Source: Flammeovirga agarivorans (GTDB lineage: Bacteria; Bacteroidota; Bacteroidia; Cytophagales; Flammeovirgaceae). From it: a DNA stretch of 64,000 nucleotides. Positions 18,541 to 26,564 of the stretch are shown one piece after another; position 1 is the first letter of the stretch, and each line of letters starts with the position of its first letter. The position numbers and the translations under genes were made by a program. The notes beneath the pieces were generated by a model, which was not told the origin of the DNA, ran no database searches, and saw only the letters and a program-made list of their open reading frames with translations. The DNA lies in contig NZ_JABAIL010000003.1 in NCBI RefSeq assembly GCF_012641475.1, positions 1,014,720-1,078,719 of the forward strand, written 5' to 3'.

Positions 18541-18571
18541 AGGCTAAATAATTTTTATTTAGCCTTTTTTT
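18541..18571 (+). terminator. Strong intrinsic terminator of the 48-aa peptide gene
   Basis: AGGCTAAATAA (18541-18551) pairs perfectly with TTATTTAGCCT (18555-18565), followed by a run of T. Confidence 0.92.
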
Positions 18572-18687
18572 ATGCCCAAACTCTGTTATTTTTGTTTGTC
18601 TGTTCTCTTATTTCAATAGGATCATTTTTTAATTTAATCGATGGATCCTATGACTTCTATCTTCATAATAATACTTAATCATTCAAA

Positions 18688-19857
18688 ATGGGAGAGCTAA
18701 AAATATCTATTTTCGCAACAACGTTACTTTTGAATGATATGAAACAAATACTGTCTATCTTAACGTTGATTGGATCGGCCAACGGGTTGTTTCTTTCTAC
18801 TTACTTAAGATTTCATAGAAAATTATCTCTTCAAGGTAAACTCCTTGTTTATTCCACAATGATATGGTCATATGTGGCGTTAATGTATTCTTTAATGCAG
18901 ATCAATCCTTTTGCGAATTATATGATTCTAAGATCTATAGGTTCGTCTGCAACAACATTGTTATACCCTCTACTCTATTTATATTTAAAATATGCTTACA
19001 CCGGAAAAGATACTTTTGACAAGGTAGATAGAATCCATTTTGTGATTCCTTTCTCTTTTTTAATATTATCAGTCCCTATTGTTTATTGGGATGCATACTA
19101 TAGAGTTACCTCAATATTTATTGAAAATGAATTGTATGCGGATTTTATTAACAGAGCACAAGATATATCTAATATTGTGATGGGATATATGTATTTAGGT
19201 GCATTTCTCTATCAGTATAAAAATGCTCATTCTAGGAATATGCTTTCTGATGATGACGACAAAAGTACTAAAGGTCTTTTCTTTATTTTAGCATATTTAT
19301 ATTTAGGTGTACATACTTTTGGTGTATATGGTGTCATATCAAATGTTTATGGTTTACCATTGTCTGATATGGCCTTTCCTATATACTACATTACTTTCGT
19401 AATCTTTTTATATGTTATTTTTCATTGGGTAATTTCACAAAGAGTATACGTTCTTTTACCTACTACAAAGAAAGATGCCGTTGAAAAGAGAAGAGAAGTT
19501 GAGCTCCAGCTAAATAATGATTTAGAAATCATCATTGATTATATCGAAGATGAAAAAGCGTATCTAAAAAATGATTTTAGTCTAATTACACTTGCGAAAG
19601 AAGTAAAAATGCATCGTTCGAGAGTATCTTTTGTGATCAATGAAGGATTGAATATGAATTTTAATGAGTTTATCTCTCATTACAGAATTAAGGAGGCAAA
19701 AAAGCTTTTACGTTCTGATGAAGGGACTAATCTTAAACTTGAATTTTTAGCAAAAGAATCTGGATTTAATTCCAAATCTACTTTCAATAGAGCGTTTAAA
19801 GAAAAAACTGGGTTAACCCCTAGTCAATATCGAGAGAGTAATAAAAAGGCATTATAA
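18688..19857 (+). CDS. Membrane-bound AraC-family transcriptional regulator
   Basis: The 389-aa protein has about seven transmembrane helices in residues 18-250, a short linker, and a C-terminal AraC-type double helix-turn-helix (about 285-385). The HTH includes ITLAKEVKMHRSRVSFVINEG, KEAKKLL and the second-helix signature FNSKSTFNRAFKEKTGLTPSQYRES. This 7-TM plus AraC layout is common in Bacteroidota and couples a membrane signal to transcription. The frame opens at 18688, but Met18 (ATG at 18739, MKQILSILTLIGSAN) directly precedes the first helix and may be the true start. A bidirectional terminator separates it from the convergent NmrA-like gene. Its targets cannot be read from the sequence. 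Confidence 0.9.
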   Translation: MGELKISIFATTLLLNDMKQILSILTLIGSANGLFLSTYLRFHRKLSLQGKLLVYSTMIWSYVALMYSLMQINPFANYMILRSIGSSATTLLYPLLYLYLKYAYTGKDTFDKVDRIHFVIPFSFLILSVPIVYWDAYYRVTSIFIENELYADFINRAQDISNIVMGYMYLGAFLYQYKNAHSRNMLSDDDDKSTKGLFFILAYLYLGVHTFGVYGVISNVYGLPLSDMAFPIYYITFVIFLYVIFHWVISQRVYVLLPTTKKDAVEKRREVELQLNNDLEIIIDYIEDEKAYLKNDFSLITLAKEVKMHRSRVSFVINEGLNMNFNEFISHYRIKEAKKLLRSDEGTNLKLEFLAKESGFNSKSTFNRAFKEKTGLTPSQYRESNKKAL

Positions 19858-19863
19858 TAGTAA

Positions 19864-19900
19864 AAGGCTAGTTCAAACGGTATATGAACTAGCCTTTTTT
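19864..19900. terminator. Bidirectional terminator between convergent genes
   Basis: AAGGCTAGTTCA (19864-19875) and TGAACTAGCCTT (19885-19896) form a perfect 12-bp stem. It has TTTTTT on the plus side and TTTTACT on the minus side. Confidence 0.92.
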
Positions 19901-19902
19901 GA

Positions 19903-20751
19903 TCATCTATTCTTGTAGGATAACATCATTTCCTCTGGAGATTGATGAGGTCTACCTGCCGCCTTTTCATAGTGAGATTCTACTTCATTTGCTCCATTTC
20001 TAATTCCTTCATAAATGCCTCCAATAACAGTTCCTAAGAACTCCCCTAATATCTTTATCCTTTCATTTTTATAATCTTCAACAGATACCGAATTAAATAC
20101 TAAACTTGTACCAAAAACAGAATTAATATAATTAGTTAATTCCTGTTGTGAGATCAAGTTCCCTATTAAATTATAAGTTGCTCCATTGTGTTTGTCTTCT
20201 ATGAGCATCTTCGCATATGCAAAACCTAGCTCAGGTCTACTGGTATACCCCACTTTACCTTCACCGCCGCAATTTCTAATTTCACCTTCACTAACATAAG
20301 TATCAATATATTCTAAATCAGGCTCTATATAAATCCCATTTCTTCCAATGACATAATCTAATCCCGAATGACGAATATCTTCCTCTGTTTGGCGATTGCT
20401 CTTCACCACTGGGTTAAAACCTGTACCATTCTCATCTCCAACAATACTTGTATAGACCAACTTCTCAACACCATTCTGCTTGGCTGCTTCTATTACATTT
20501 CTATGTTGTTGGATACGTTTGCTGGGTTCATCCATACCTGAGACTAACAATACTTTATCTATACCTTTTAAGGCCATCGTTAATTCATCAGTATTATTAT
20601 AATCTCCATTTCTTACCTCAACACCCAGGTGTTCTGCTTTTTGTGGAGTTCGGGCGATGGCAATTACATTTTCTTTTCCAATTTCATTTATGAGGGCTTT
20701 TGTAATAGCAGCACCTAATTGACCACTTGCAGAAGTTACAGCAATTTTCAT
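19903..20751 (-). CDS. NmrA/QorB-like NAD(P)-dependent oxidoreductase
   Basis: The 282-aa Rossmann protein has an N-terminal dinucleotide motif TSASGQLGAAI (about 6-16), VLLVSGMDEPS after the fourth strand, and KLVYTSIVGDENG with the following VVKSNRQTEEDIRHSGLDY. This matches atypical SDRs of the NmrA/QorB (quinone oxidoreductase 2) group, which often lack the catalytic Tyr-Lys pair. Length fits the family. It is cytosolic and may reduce quinones or act as a redox-sensing NAD(P) binder. The gene stands alone and is convergent with the membrane AraC gene. Confidence 0.87.
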   Translation of the reverse strand: MKIAVTSASGQLGAAITKALINEIGKENVIAIARTPQKAEHLGVEVRNGDYNNTDELTMALKGIDKVLLVSGMDEPSKRIQQHRNVIEAAKQNGVEKLVYTSIVGDENGTGFNPVVKSNRQTEEDIRHSGLDYVIGRNGIYIEPDLEYIDTYVSEGEIRNCGGEGKVGYTSRPELGFAYAKMLIEDKHNGATYNLIGNLISQQELTNYINSVFGTSLVFNSVSVEDYKNERIKILGEFLGTVIGGIYEGIRNGANEVESHYEKAAGRPHQSPEEMMLSYKNR

Positions 20752-20841
20752 AGATATGATTATTAAAATTAGTATTCTTTTTGATTGACAGAAAGTCTCT
20801 TATAATTTATAAATGAAATTAGAAAATATCTAATGATAAAT

Positions 20842-20872
20842 AAAAAAGCTACTTATCTAAGTAGCTTTTTTA
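20842..20872 (-). terminator. Terminator of the 111-aa secreted protein gene
   Basis: AAAAAAGCTACTT and AAGTAGCTTTTTT form a perfect stem around ATCT, two nucleotides past the minus-strand stop at 20874. The T run lies on both strands. Confidence 0.85.
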
Positions 20873-20873
20873 T

Positions 20874-21209
20874 TTATGATGCTTTCCGTTTAAATACTTT
20901 ATAGAGTGCAGGTGAAACTCCTGTAATATCTTGCATTTTTTTATCGAACTGCTTTTCAAGTTCTTTTTTCTTCTGTTCTGCTTTCTCCTTACCTATTTCC
21001 CCATTTTTTACAGCTTCATCAATTTTTTCAATTTCATTCAGAAATGTGAGATGTTCACTCAAAATTTGTTCCTTGACATTATCTTTTAGGTTAAATTCTT
21101 TTTGAGCGATTTCGGCAAATTTATTGGCTTTTTCTAATTTCTTATCACTAGCTATTGTACTAGATAGAAAACCAAAAACTGTTAAGAATAATAGTATATA
21201 CTTCATCAA
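20874..21209 (-). CDS. Small periplasmic helical protein
   Basis: The 111-aa product has a signal peptide (about 1-20, ending IAS). The mature part is almost entirely charged and helical, with heptad-like Lys/Glu runs (KAEQKKKELEKQFDKKMQDI). Size and layout resemble Spy/CpxP-like periplasmic proteins and the 124-aa protein at 52331-52705, which has the same pattern: signal, Lys-rich helices and a closing DITG or ELTG turn. No specific function is visible. It is a single gene with a terminator just after the stop. Confidence 0.78.
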   Translation of the reverse strand: MMKYILLFLTVFGFLSSTIASDKKLEKANKFAEIAQKEFNLKDNVKEQILSEHLTFLNEIEKIDEAVKNGEIGKEKAEQKKKELEKQFDKKMQDITGVSPALYKVFKRKAS

Positions 21210-21284
21210 ACATAAATATTTAGTTCAATGTGATATACGTGAAACACTTGTTTAAGTTACAACATTTTATGGTTAACAAAAAAA

Positions 21285-21307
21285 TACCGCTAGATTTTCT
21301 AACGGTA
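21285..21307 (-). terminator. Terminator of the TerD/TerB-like unit
   Basis: TACCGTTAGA on the minus strand pairs with TCTAGCGGTA (one mismatch), followed by TTTTTTTG. Confidence 0.75.
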
Positions 21308-21318
21308 CATAAATGTTT

Positions 21319-21753
21319 CTAATATCGGATCAAATTATTTTTATCTGCAATATTTCGTAAACGTTTAAACATTGCTAATTCTCTTTTGTGAATTTCTCCG
21401 TCTGATTCAATGGTATCTTGGAAAATTTTAAACGCTTGAGTTTTTTTCTCGATATTCATGAGTTTGACAACCATTGCGGCTTCATCAAAAGTGATATTAT
21501 TTGCGTCAATGGGTGCAGAAATGGGCATATGTAAATCTTCAATAAGTTGTACCATAAATGTGATTTCACCTTTATCAGCTTTTCCATCTGAGGCTGCAAT
21601 CATATTTACAATTCTAAGAATACTTAATTTTTCATCTTCAGTATATCCGATCTTATCAAGAAGATTCTTCTTTTTCGTTAGTAAATACATTCGATTGATT
21701 ATATGTGTTTTAGTAAAATTAGGGTGTAAAATCCCATTAACGAAATCTTTCAA
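21319..21753 (-). CDS. TerB-like helical protein
   Basis: The 144-aa all-helical soluble protein has the TerB-like pattern of two acidic, metal-binding-type loops: AASDGKADKGEITFM (about 53-67) and ESDGEIHKRELAMF (about 115-128). TerB-like domains bind divalent ions and are membrane-associated partners of TerD proteins in the tellurite/stress complex. A start at Met22 (MYLLTKKKN) is possible, because residues 1-21 are not part of the core. It lies 53 nt downstream of a TerD-family gene on the same strand and is probably co-transcribed. A role in tellurite resistance itself is not shown. Confidence 0.75.
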   Translation of the reverse strand: MKDFVNGILHPNFTKTHIINRMYLLTKKKNLLDKIGYTEDEKLSILRIVNMIAASDGKADKGEITFMVQLIEDLHMPISAPIDANNITFDEAAMVVKLMNIEKKTQAFKIFQDTIESDGEIHKRELAMFKRLRNIADKNNLIRY

Positions 21754-21806
21754 TAAATCTCGCTGAATTTAAAAACATAAACTTTAAATAATCCTATTTT
21801 TATTGC

Positions 21807-22472
21807 TTAAGTAAGTTGAAAGCTTTCTAAAATTCGTCCAATTGTCTCCCCAACATTCTGATCTTCAGTTGGTTCTCCAATAGCAAGAAATTTCCAATCA
21901 TTGGACTGCTTAAACAATTTCCCCATGATTAATGCATTGAAGGATGCATATTTTTTTTCAGTAGCAACATCATAAGATGCATAAGTAGTTTTTATTGTGT
22001 AAGGTGTACCATCATACATTCTAATTTTTGCAAATGGTATCTTAGAAAAGTCTTCTTCACCGACAATATTCAAGAAGAAATAAATCTGAGTAACTTCTGG
22101 TTGAACTCTAGCTAAATCGATAATAATTACTTCATTATCTAAGCCATCATCCCCGTATTGATCACCTATTGTGTCGTCCCCACTATGACGTAATGCTCCG
22201 TCTTCTGACATTAGCTTACCTTTTGGGAATTCCTTTCCATTCACTACAAGATTATCATACTTAGGTGAATAGATATAATCAATAAGTTCGCCCGATTTGT
22301 TCAACATTAAGACACTTAAGTCTAAGTCAACGTTAAGTTTGTTAGTGTAAAGACCAAAAAGCTTTTTTTCAACAATAGCTCCCCAATTCACACCTACGCA
22401 AAAATTGAGAAGTGAACCACCCGACTTATTTTCTAGGTTGATACGTTGTCCTTTTGAAAGCTCTATAGACAT
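21807..22472 (-). CDS. TerD-family protein
   Basis: The 221-aa beta-sandwich protein of the TerD/TerZ family begins MSIELSKGQRINL, has the NWGAIVEKK insert, and carries the calcium-binding acidic signature DLDLSVLML and HSGDDTIGDQYGDDG (about 116-130). The family links to stress responses, ion binding and phage defence associations in ter clusters. Here it pairs with only the TerB-like gene downstream. No TerC, TerE or TerF is in the window, so this is a minimal version. The upstream 428 bp hold no gene. Confidence 0.9.
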   Translation of the reverse strand: MSIELSKGQRINLENKSGGSLLNFCVGVNWGAIVEKKLFGLYTNKLNVDLDLSVLMLNKSGELIDYIYSPKYDNLVVNGKEFPKGKLMSEDGALRHSGDDTIGDQYGDDGLDNEVIIIDLARVQPEVTQIYFFLNIVGEEDFSKIPFAKIRMYDGTPYTIKTTYASYDVATEKKYASFNALIMGKLFKQSNDWKFLAIGEPTEDQNVGETIGRILESFQLT

Positions 22473-22900
22473 TTTGTTTAATTTAAAATTGGTATTGGCT
22501 TTAAGTGGCTGATACAGAATAAAACTATAATTGATTGGTTATATAATTGAAGTGATTAACTTAAAAGTTCTACCTGATCAACATATTAAATTAAACCAAA
22601 AAAATTATGAAGAATAAATACACAAGAGTTCATCTTATATTATTATACAAATTATACAAAAAAGTGTTAATAATCAAATACAGGTTCATAGATTTTGTCA
22701 TATAAGTAGAAAATTAAACTATTTTTTAATTTCTTTTTGAGAGAATTTTTCTACCATAAAATTTAAAAGGATACAGTAAAATATATCATTTTGGTATCAA
22801 AAATGCAGTTTTTTACGAAATAGGGAAATTTTCCAAAATCGTTTTAAGTACGAATTATAAAATGATAAAACTCTTCAAAACCAAATTTAAAAATTCAACT
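22473..22900. other. AT-rich intergenic region, nothing recognised
   Basis: Only a 32-codon frame starting at 22607 is visible and it looks non-coding. No strong inverted repeat or terminator was found. It probably holds the promoter of the TerD/TerB unit and the 3' end of the convergent or adjacent transcript. Confidence 0.5.
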
Positions 22901-23428
22901 TTACTTTAATTTTGAAAGGATTTTTTTAGCTCTAGCCTTTCCAGCAGCTGAATAAAATGGCAATTTATCTTCTAATATTACAATCAATTCGTTAGCAAGT
23001 TCTGGATATACAGCACAGTATTTATATAAAATTGTCATTGCATGGACTTCTACAGCCACATCCGTTTTGTTATTTTCTAGTAATGAAAAACAAAAATCTA
23101 CCCATTCCCCATCTTTTTTCTTAGAGAGCGGTAGCTCTGCAACTGTCCTTAGTAAGGATCGATGAATACCTTGTGTTTTGATCGCTGGAATCCAAGTAAT
23201 CATGTCATCTATTAAGGGAATAATCCATTGATTATCAATTTCCGACAATACTGTCAGTGACCAAGCTAATCGATTACCTTGAGGAGAATCCTGTTTTTTA
23301 ATTTCATGGTATAACTCTTCTTGTAAATTATTTTTCAATATTAATTGAATAAATTCATCTCGTTTTGCCTTAGAAGATAAATCCGCTTTTGCTATTTCTA
23401 TATTAGTTGACATCATTTGGTTACTCAT
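22901..23428 (-). CDS. HEAT-repeat-like cytosolic protein
   Basis: The 175-aa helical protein has no signal peptide. Its paired helices (RLAWSLTVLSEIDNQWIIPLIDDMI, GIHRSLLRTVAELPL, VEVHAMTILYKYCAVYPELANELI), about 35-40 residues apart, look like HEAT or ARM-type repeats used for protein binding. Met5 or Met6 are alternative starts. No enzyme motif is seen, and the function is unknown. It is divergent from the HNH-like gene at 23753. Confidence 0.75.
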   Translation of the reverse strand: MSNQMMSTNIEIAKADLSSKAKRDEFIQLILKNNLQEELYHEIKKQDSPQGNRLAWSLTVLSEIDNQWIIPLIDDMITWIPAIKTQGIHRSLLRTVAELPLSKKKDGEWVDFCFSLLENNKTDVAVEVHAMTILYKYCAVYPELANELIVILEDKLPFYSAAGKARAKKILSKLK

Positions 23429-23510
23429 TAATTGAAAAGTTTTTATGTGATCTATTCGATTTTTTCACTACAGATAACACTATGTACGAATTTTAATATT
23501 TATTTAACAT

Positions 23511-23538
23511 TTGTCATATCCAATAAATAATATATTTG
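23511..23538 (+). promoter_or_regulatory. Bacteroidota-type promoter
   Basis: TTG at 23511-23513 and TATATTTG at 23531-23538 match the -33 TTG and -7 TAnnTTTG elements known for this phylum, with a 17-nt spacer. It points to the HNH-like gene at 23753 and would give a leader of about 210 nt. The surrounding 324-bp divergent gap holds nothing else recognised. Confidence 0.4.
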
Positions 23539-23752
23539 TATCTGAAAGATAATGTATCATGAATTTATTTTAAGGTTTACGTTCAACAAATTATTATTAC
23601 TCGATTTATAGAGCCATTATTAGAATTATCCCAACTATTAATATCAGTTTTATAAATTAAATTATCGATTGATTTTTACTAGAGTTTATAACATAAATCT
23701 TTATTTAAGCATTCTATATATTATTAACGATTACTTATAAAAGACTAGCAAC

Positions 23753-24340
23753 ATGATTAGACGATTTGAGACGATTCCATTTTTCGAAAACTATGTAATA
23801 AATATGGATGGCCTAATATTGCAAAAAAAGGATTATGAGGAAGGAAACCTAAACTTTTTAAAATCCTATAAGTGTAATGTAACAGGCAAACTAAAAGTTA
23901 CATTAAAGAAAATGAAGGATGGAGAATTGAAGAAAAGTACTGCATATGTTCACACACTTGTCGGAAAAACATTCTTACCTCACATGCAAATGAGGAGCCA
24001 TAAGGTATGGCACATTAACAGGGACATTTATGATAATAGAGTTGAAAATTTAAAGTGGGTACCTTTAAAGGGAAAACAAGAATATTATTATGCACCCAAG
24101 AAGTTTGTATTAAACAACAGACTGTATTTACCTATTGAGCGATTACCATTTTTAGCGATCAATTCTAAAGGTGATGTTTTATCATTTAAGAGCGGGAAGG
24201 CAAAACGTATCAAACAACGTTTGAATGGAAAAATTTACTTCTTTGATACGGAAGACTATGAAGGTAAAAGACACACCGTTTATCCTCATGTAGAGGTTCA
24301 GAAACTTTTCCCTAAAAAAGATAAAGAATCAATAGTTTAA
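23753..24340 (+). CDS. HNH/NUMOD-like protein with two degenerate repeats
   Basis: The 195-aa protein has an N-terminal part like NUMOD4/HNH_3 homing-endonuclease domains: YVINMDGLIL (about 14-23), then YVHTLVGKTF with His67, VWHINRDIYDNRVENLKWV with His87, and Asn95/Asn99 in the DNR...NLKW pattern. The C-terminal half (about 128-190) repeats the front element (FLAINSKGDVLSF...HTVYPHVEVQKLF) but lacks the HINxD core. The first half therefore keeps an HNH-like core while the second is degenerate. It could be a free-standing homing endonuclease relic, a DNA-binding regulator or an active nuclease. No mobile element or intron surrounds it. Confidence 0.65.
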   Translation: MIRRFETIPFFENYVINMDGLILQKKDYEEGNLNFLKSYKCNVTGKLKVTLKKMKDGELKKSTAYVHTLVGKTFLPHMQMRSHKVWHINRDIYDNRVENLKWVPLKGKQEYYYAPKKFVLNNRLYLPIERLPFLAINSKGDVLSFKSGKAKRIKQRLNGKIYFFDTEDYEGKRHTVYPHVEVQKLFPKKDKESIV

Positions 24341-24346
24341 AAAAAT

Positions 24347-24380
24347 AAAAAGGCAACAAAATACTATTTGTTGCCTTTTT
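24347..24380. terminator. Bidirectional terminator between convergent genes
   Basis: AAAAAGGCAACAAA (24347-24360) pairs with TTTGTTGCCTTTTT (24367-24380). It ends both the HNH-like gene (plus) and the winged-helix gene (minus). Confidence 0.92.
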
Positions 24381-24606
24381 ATATATATGGGATAACTTCT
24401 TTACCTTCTTCAGTTAAAGAAATTAGTGTTTTTTCTTTTTGAAAATCGACGAGTACTAAACCGTTACGTTCTAATGTGTGAGCAATACTACTTATTTCAT
24501 TTGCATTAGTCTCAATACCTAGACGAAGTACCAAATTTTCTATAGAAATCTGCTTTCCTGGTGGAACAGCCTTTACTATTTGAAGTGATTTTGATTGTAT
24601 AGACAT
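24379..24606 (-). CDS. Small winged-helix protein
   Basis: The 75-aa soluble protein is a single winged-helix-like unit: helices around residues 6-14, 20-30 and 36-50 (ISSIAHTLERNGLV), then a wing (VDFQKEKTLISLTEEGKEV). The ending SLTEEGKEV resembles the N-terminal helical domain of PheS and MarR-type regulators. A perfect 14-bp palindrome (24624-24637) lies 18 nt upstream of its start and could be its own binding site. It could regulate itself or work with a partner protein. Function is inferred from fold only. Confidence 0.7.
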   Translation of the reverse strand: MSIQSKSLQIVKAVPPGKQISIENLVLRLGIETNANEISSIAHTLERNGLVLVDFQKEKTLISLTEEGKEVIPYI

Positions 24607-24623
24607 TACCCTAATTGTTTAGT

Positions 24624-24637
24624 TATATAATTATATA
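24624..24637. promoter_or_regulatory. Palindrome TATATAATTATATA
   Basis: A perfect 14-bp palindrome lies upstream of the winged-helix gene. It is AT-only, so chance is a real alternative. Confidence 0.25.
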
Positions 24638-24913
24638 CGGAAACAATAGGAATAAAGTCTAGTTTTTTTCTCCTTATTAAGAATTTTCTTCGAAAAATTT
24701 AATTCCTTTAATAAGCAAACCGCAACTCTTTGAAATTAAATGATCGCATTGTCATCACTTTAACAAATTAATCAAATGATAAACGATTCAAAGTTTGATA
24801 AGAACATTCATTTCTATAAATTTGAATTGCAATTGTACATTCAGAAACGGCAGATTTGAAAGGTCATTCTTTCACTTTTGTCGTTTTTTATTTTAGTGAA
24901 TTATTGAATATGC
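24638..24913. other. AT-rich intergenic region, nothing recognised
   Basis: No ORF of interest was found here. The 5-bp inverted repeats seen, such as GAAAG/CTTTC near 24866-24881, are too weak to call as a terminator for the protease gene on the minus strand. Confidence 0.4.
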
Positions 24914-26467
24914 TTATTCCTTAATAATCTTAATTGATTTCACCTGATTATCAGAGACAACTTTCAATATGTAGACATTTTTCTCATATCCTTGCATATT
25001 GATAAGGGTACCGCTATTAAATAAATTATTATTAGAATACACCTCTTTACCTGTAATATCAAATAGTTTAATTTCTTGAACAGATTGACCATCTGTTTTA
25101 AGGTATAAATTATTTTTTACAGGAATTGGGTAAACTGATAAAGTAGACAAATCATCTATCACAGCAGTTGGCCCTAAAACTGTAATTAGATCAGCCATAA
25201 GCACCGTATCTGCTCCTGCATTATTTTCAGTGATTAACGTAACATCAAAAGTACCTGCATCTAAATATTGTACTCTTGGATTCTGATCCGTTGAAGATGC
25301 TGGACTTCCGCCTTCAAATGTCCAAGACCAAGATGTAGGTCTATTGGTTGAGCTGTCTGTAAATGTTACAAAGGTGTTGATCTGAAATTCAGAAGAGTCT
25401 ACACTAAAACCTGCAACTGGAGGTTCTAATACCAAGTGTTTATTAGATGTAAGTAACTCTTTTCTTCTAGGAGAGTTTTCCATGATTATCCTCATTCTAG
25501 ACATTTGGTCAAGAGTAAAGATATTCATGCAATCATCAGGAGTATAATCCATGTAATTTTCTATCATATCTGGTAGATCTCCCTCTTCTCCAGCACCACA
25601 AGAATTCACAGAAACACAAACTTCGTTATAACCATCTTGGTTTGGAGTATCTTCACAGTAATCATCTACATCACAATCACCATCTCCCCAAATATGGATA
25701 AGACCCAACCAGTGGCCAATTTCATGTGTAGTTGTTCTACCTTTGTCATAAGGAGCCTGTACATTTAAGGTATCACCAAAAAATTGATATCCCATCACCA
25801 CACCATCAGTTGTAGCCCCTCCATTAAAATTAGGAAGTCCATCTACCCCTTCTAAACCATTAGGAATATTCGGGAATTGAGCATATCCAAGTAAACCTAA
25901 TTCAGGATCAAAATTGACTGTCCACATGTTCAGGTAACTTTCTGGATCCCATATTGTAGCAGGTTTTATATCATCTTCAATATCATCAACTACAAACTCA
26001 CTAGTTTCTGCATTGTATCTATGTATACCAGGTTCATCTAAAATATTTTCATCCTCATCTCTCAGTGCAGGAACGAATTCAATTTTAACATCTGCACCAA
26101 TTTCACTATCATTAAAGCCTGGCGTATTTTCTAATCTTCTAAAATCCTCATTAAGCACTCTCAGTTGAGAGTACACCTGTGCACTATCAATATTAGCACC
26201 ATCACCAACTTCTTCACCATTGTGAATAACGTGTACAATCACTGGGATATAGTACACAGTTAGCGTATCATCCAATAATCGTTGGCTACTTTTTCTAGTT
26301 ATTAACCTAGAGATCTGATCTTCAAAAGATTGAGATCCAGGTAATGCTCCGCCATTAAATTGATGATTATGAATAGTTGTCAAACAATTACTTCTAGATG
26401 GAGTATTTTGAGAAAAGACTGAATTAGTAACTAAAAGAGTAAAAATTAGGCCTAAAAGGTATTTCAT
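24914..26467 (-). CDS. Secreted M43 (pappalysin-type) metalloprotease with PKD and T9SS tail
   Basis: The 517-aa protein has a signal peptide (1-20, ending FSQ), a propeptide-like region with Cys28, and a metallopeptidase domain with zinc motif HEIGHWLGLIH (His248, Glu249, His252, His258). A Met-turn NYMDYT (about 304-309) and several Cys in the intervening CDVDDYCEDTPN match cytophagalysin/PAPPA M43B proteases. A PKD-like domain (about 353-430, SWSWTFEGGSPASSTDQNP) and a T9SS tail (about 440-517, ending IKIIKE) follow. It would be exported across the outer membrane and hydrolyse proteins extracellularly. The next gene on the same strand (agarase) has its own terminator, so they are separate units. 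Confidence 0.93.
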   Translation of the reverse strand: MKYLLGLIFTLLVTNSVFSQNTPSRSNCLTTIHNHQFNGGALPGSQSFEDQISRLITRKSSQRLLDDTLTVYYIPVIVHVIHNGEEVGDGANIDSAQVYSQLRVLNEDFRRLENTPGFNDSEIGADVKIEFVPALRDEDENILDEPGIHRYNAETSEFVVDDIEDDIKPATIWDPESYLNMWTVNFDPELGLLGYAQFPNIPNGLEGVDGLPNFNGGATTDGVVMGYQFFGDTLNVQAPYDKGRTTTHEIGHWLGLIHIWGDGDCDVDDYCEDTPNQDGYNEVCVSVNSCGAGEEGDLPDMIENYMDYTPDDCMNIFTLDQMSRMRIIMENSPRRKELLTSNKHLVLEPPVAGFSVDSSEFQINTFVTFTDSSTNRPTSWSWTFEGGSPASSTDQNPRVQYLDAGTFDVTLITENNAGADTVLMADLITVLGPTAVIDDLSTLSVYPIPVKNNLYLKTDGQSVQEIKLFDITGKEVYSNNNLFNSGTLINMQGYEKNVYILKVVSDNQVKSIKIIKE

Positions 26468-26505
26468 TAAATAAAAGATTTGATGTTCGAATTAAGATAG
26501 TGAAA

Positions 26506-26549
26506 AAAAAATAAAGCTCTATATTTTAACGTATAGAGCTTTATTTTTT
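26506..26549 (-). terminator. Terminator of the agarase gene
   Basis: A 17-18-bp near-perfect stem (AAAATAAAGCTCTATA against TATAGAGCTTTATTTT, 26508-26523 with 26532-26547) lies just past the minus-strand stop at 26565 and ends in a T run. Confidence 0.9.
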
Positions 26550-26564
26550 CTAGATAAAAACAAA

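Noticed and set aside
21458..21766. 102-codon plus-strand frame
   Set aside because: It is antisense to the TerB-like gene, whose family motifs are clear.
22607..22705. 32-codon plus-strand frame in the gap upstream of TerD
   Set aside because: It is very short, basic and AT-driven, with no hairpin, start context or conservation evidence.
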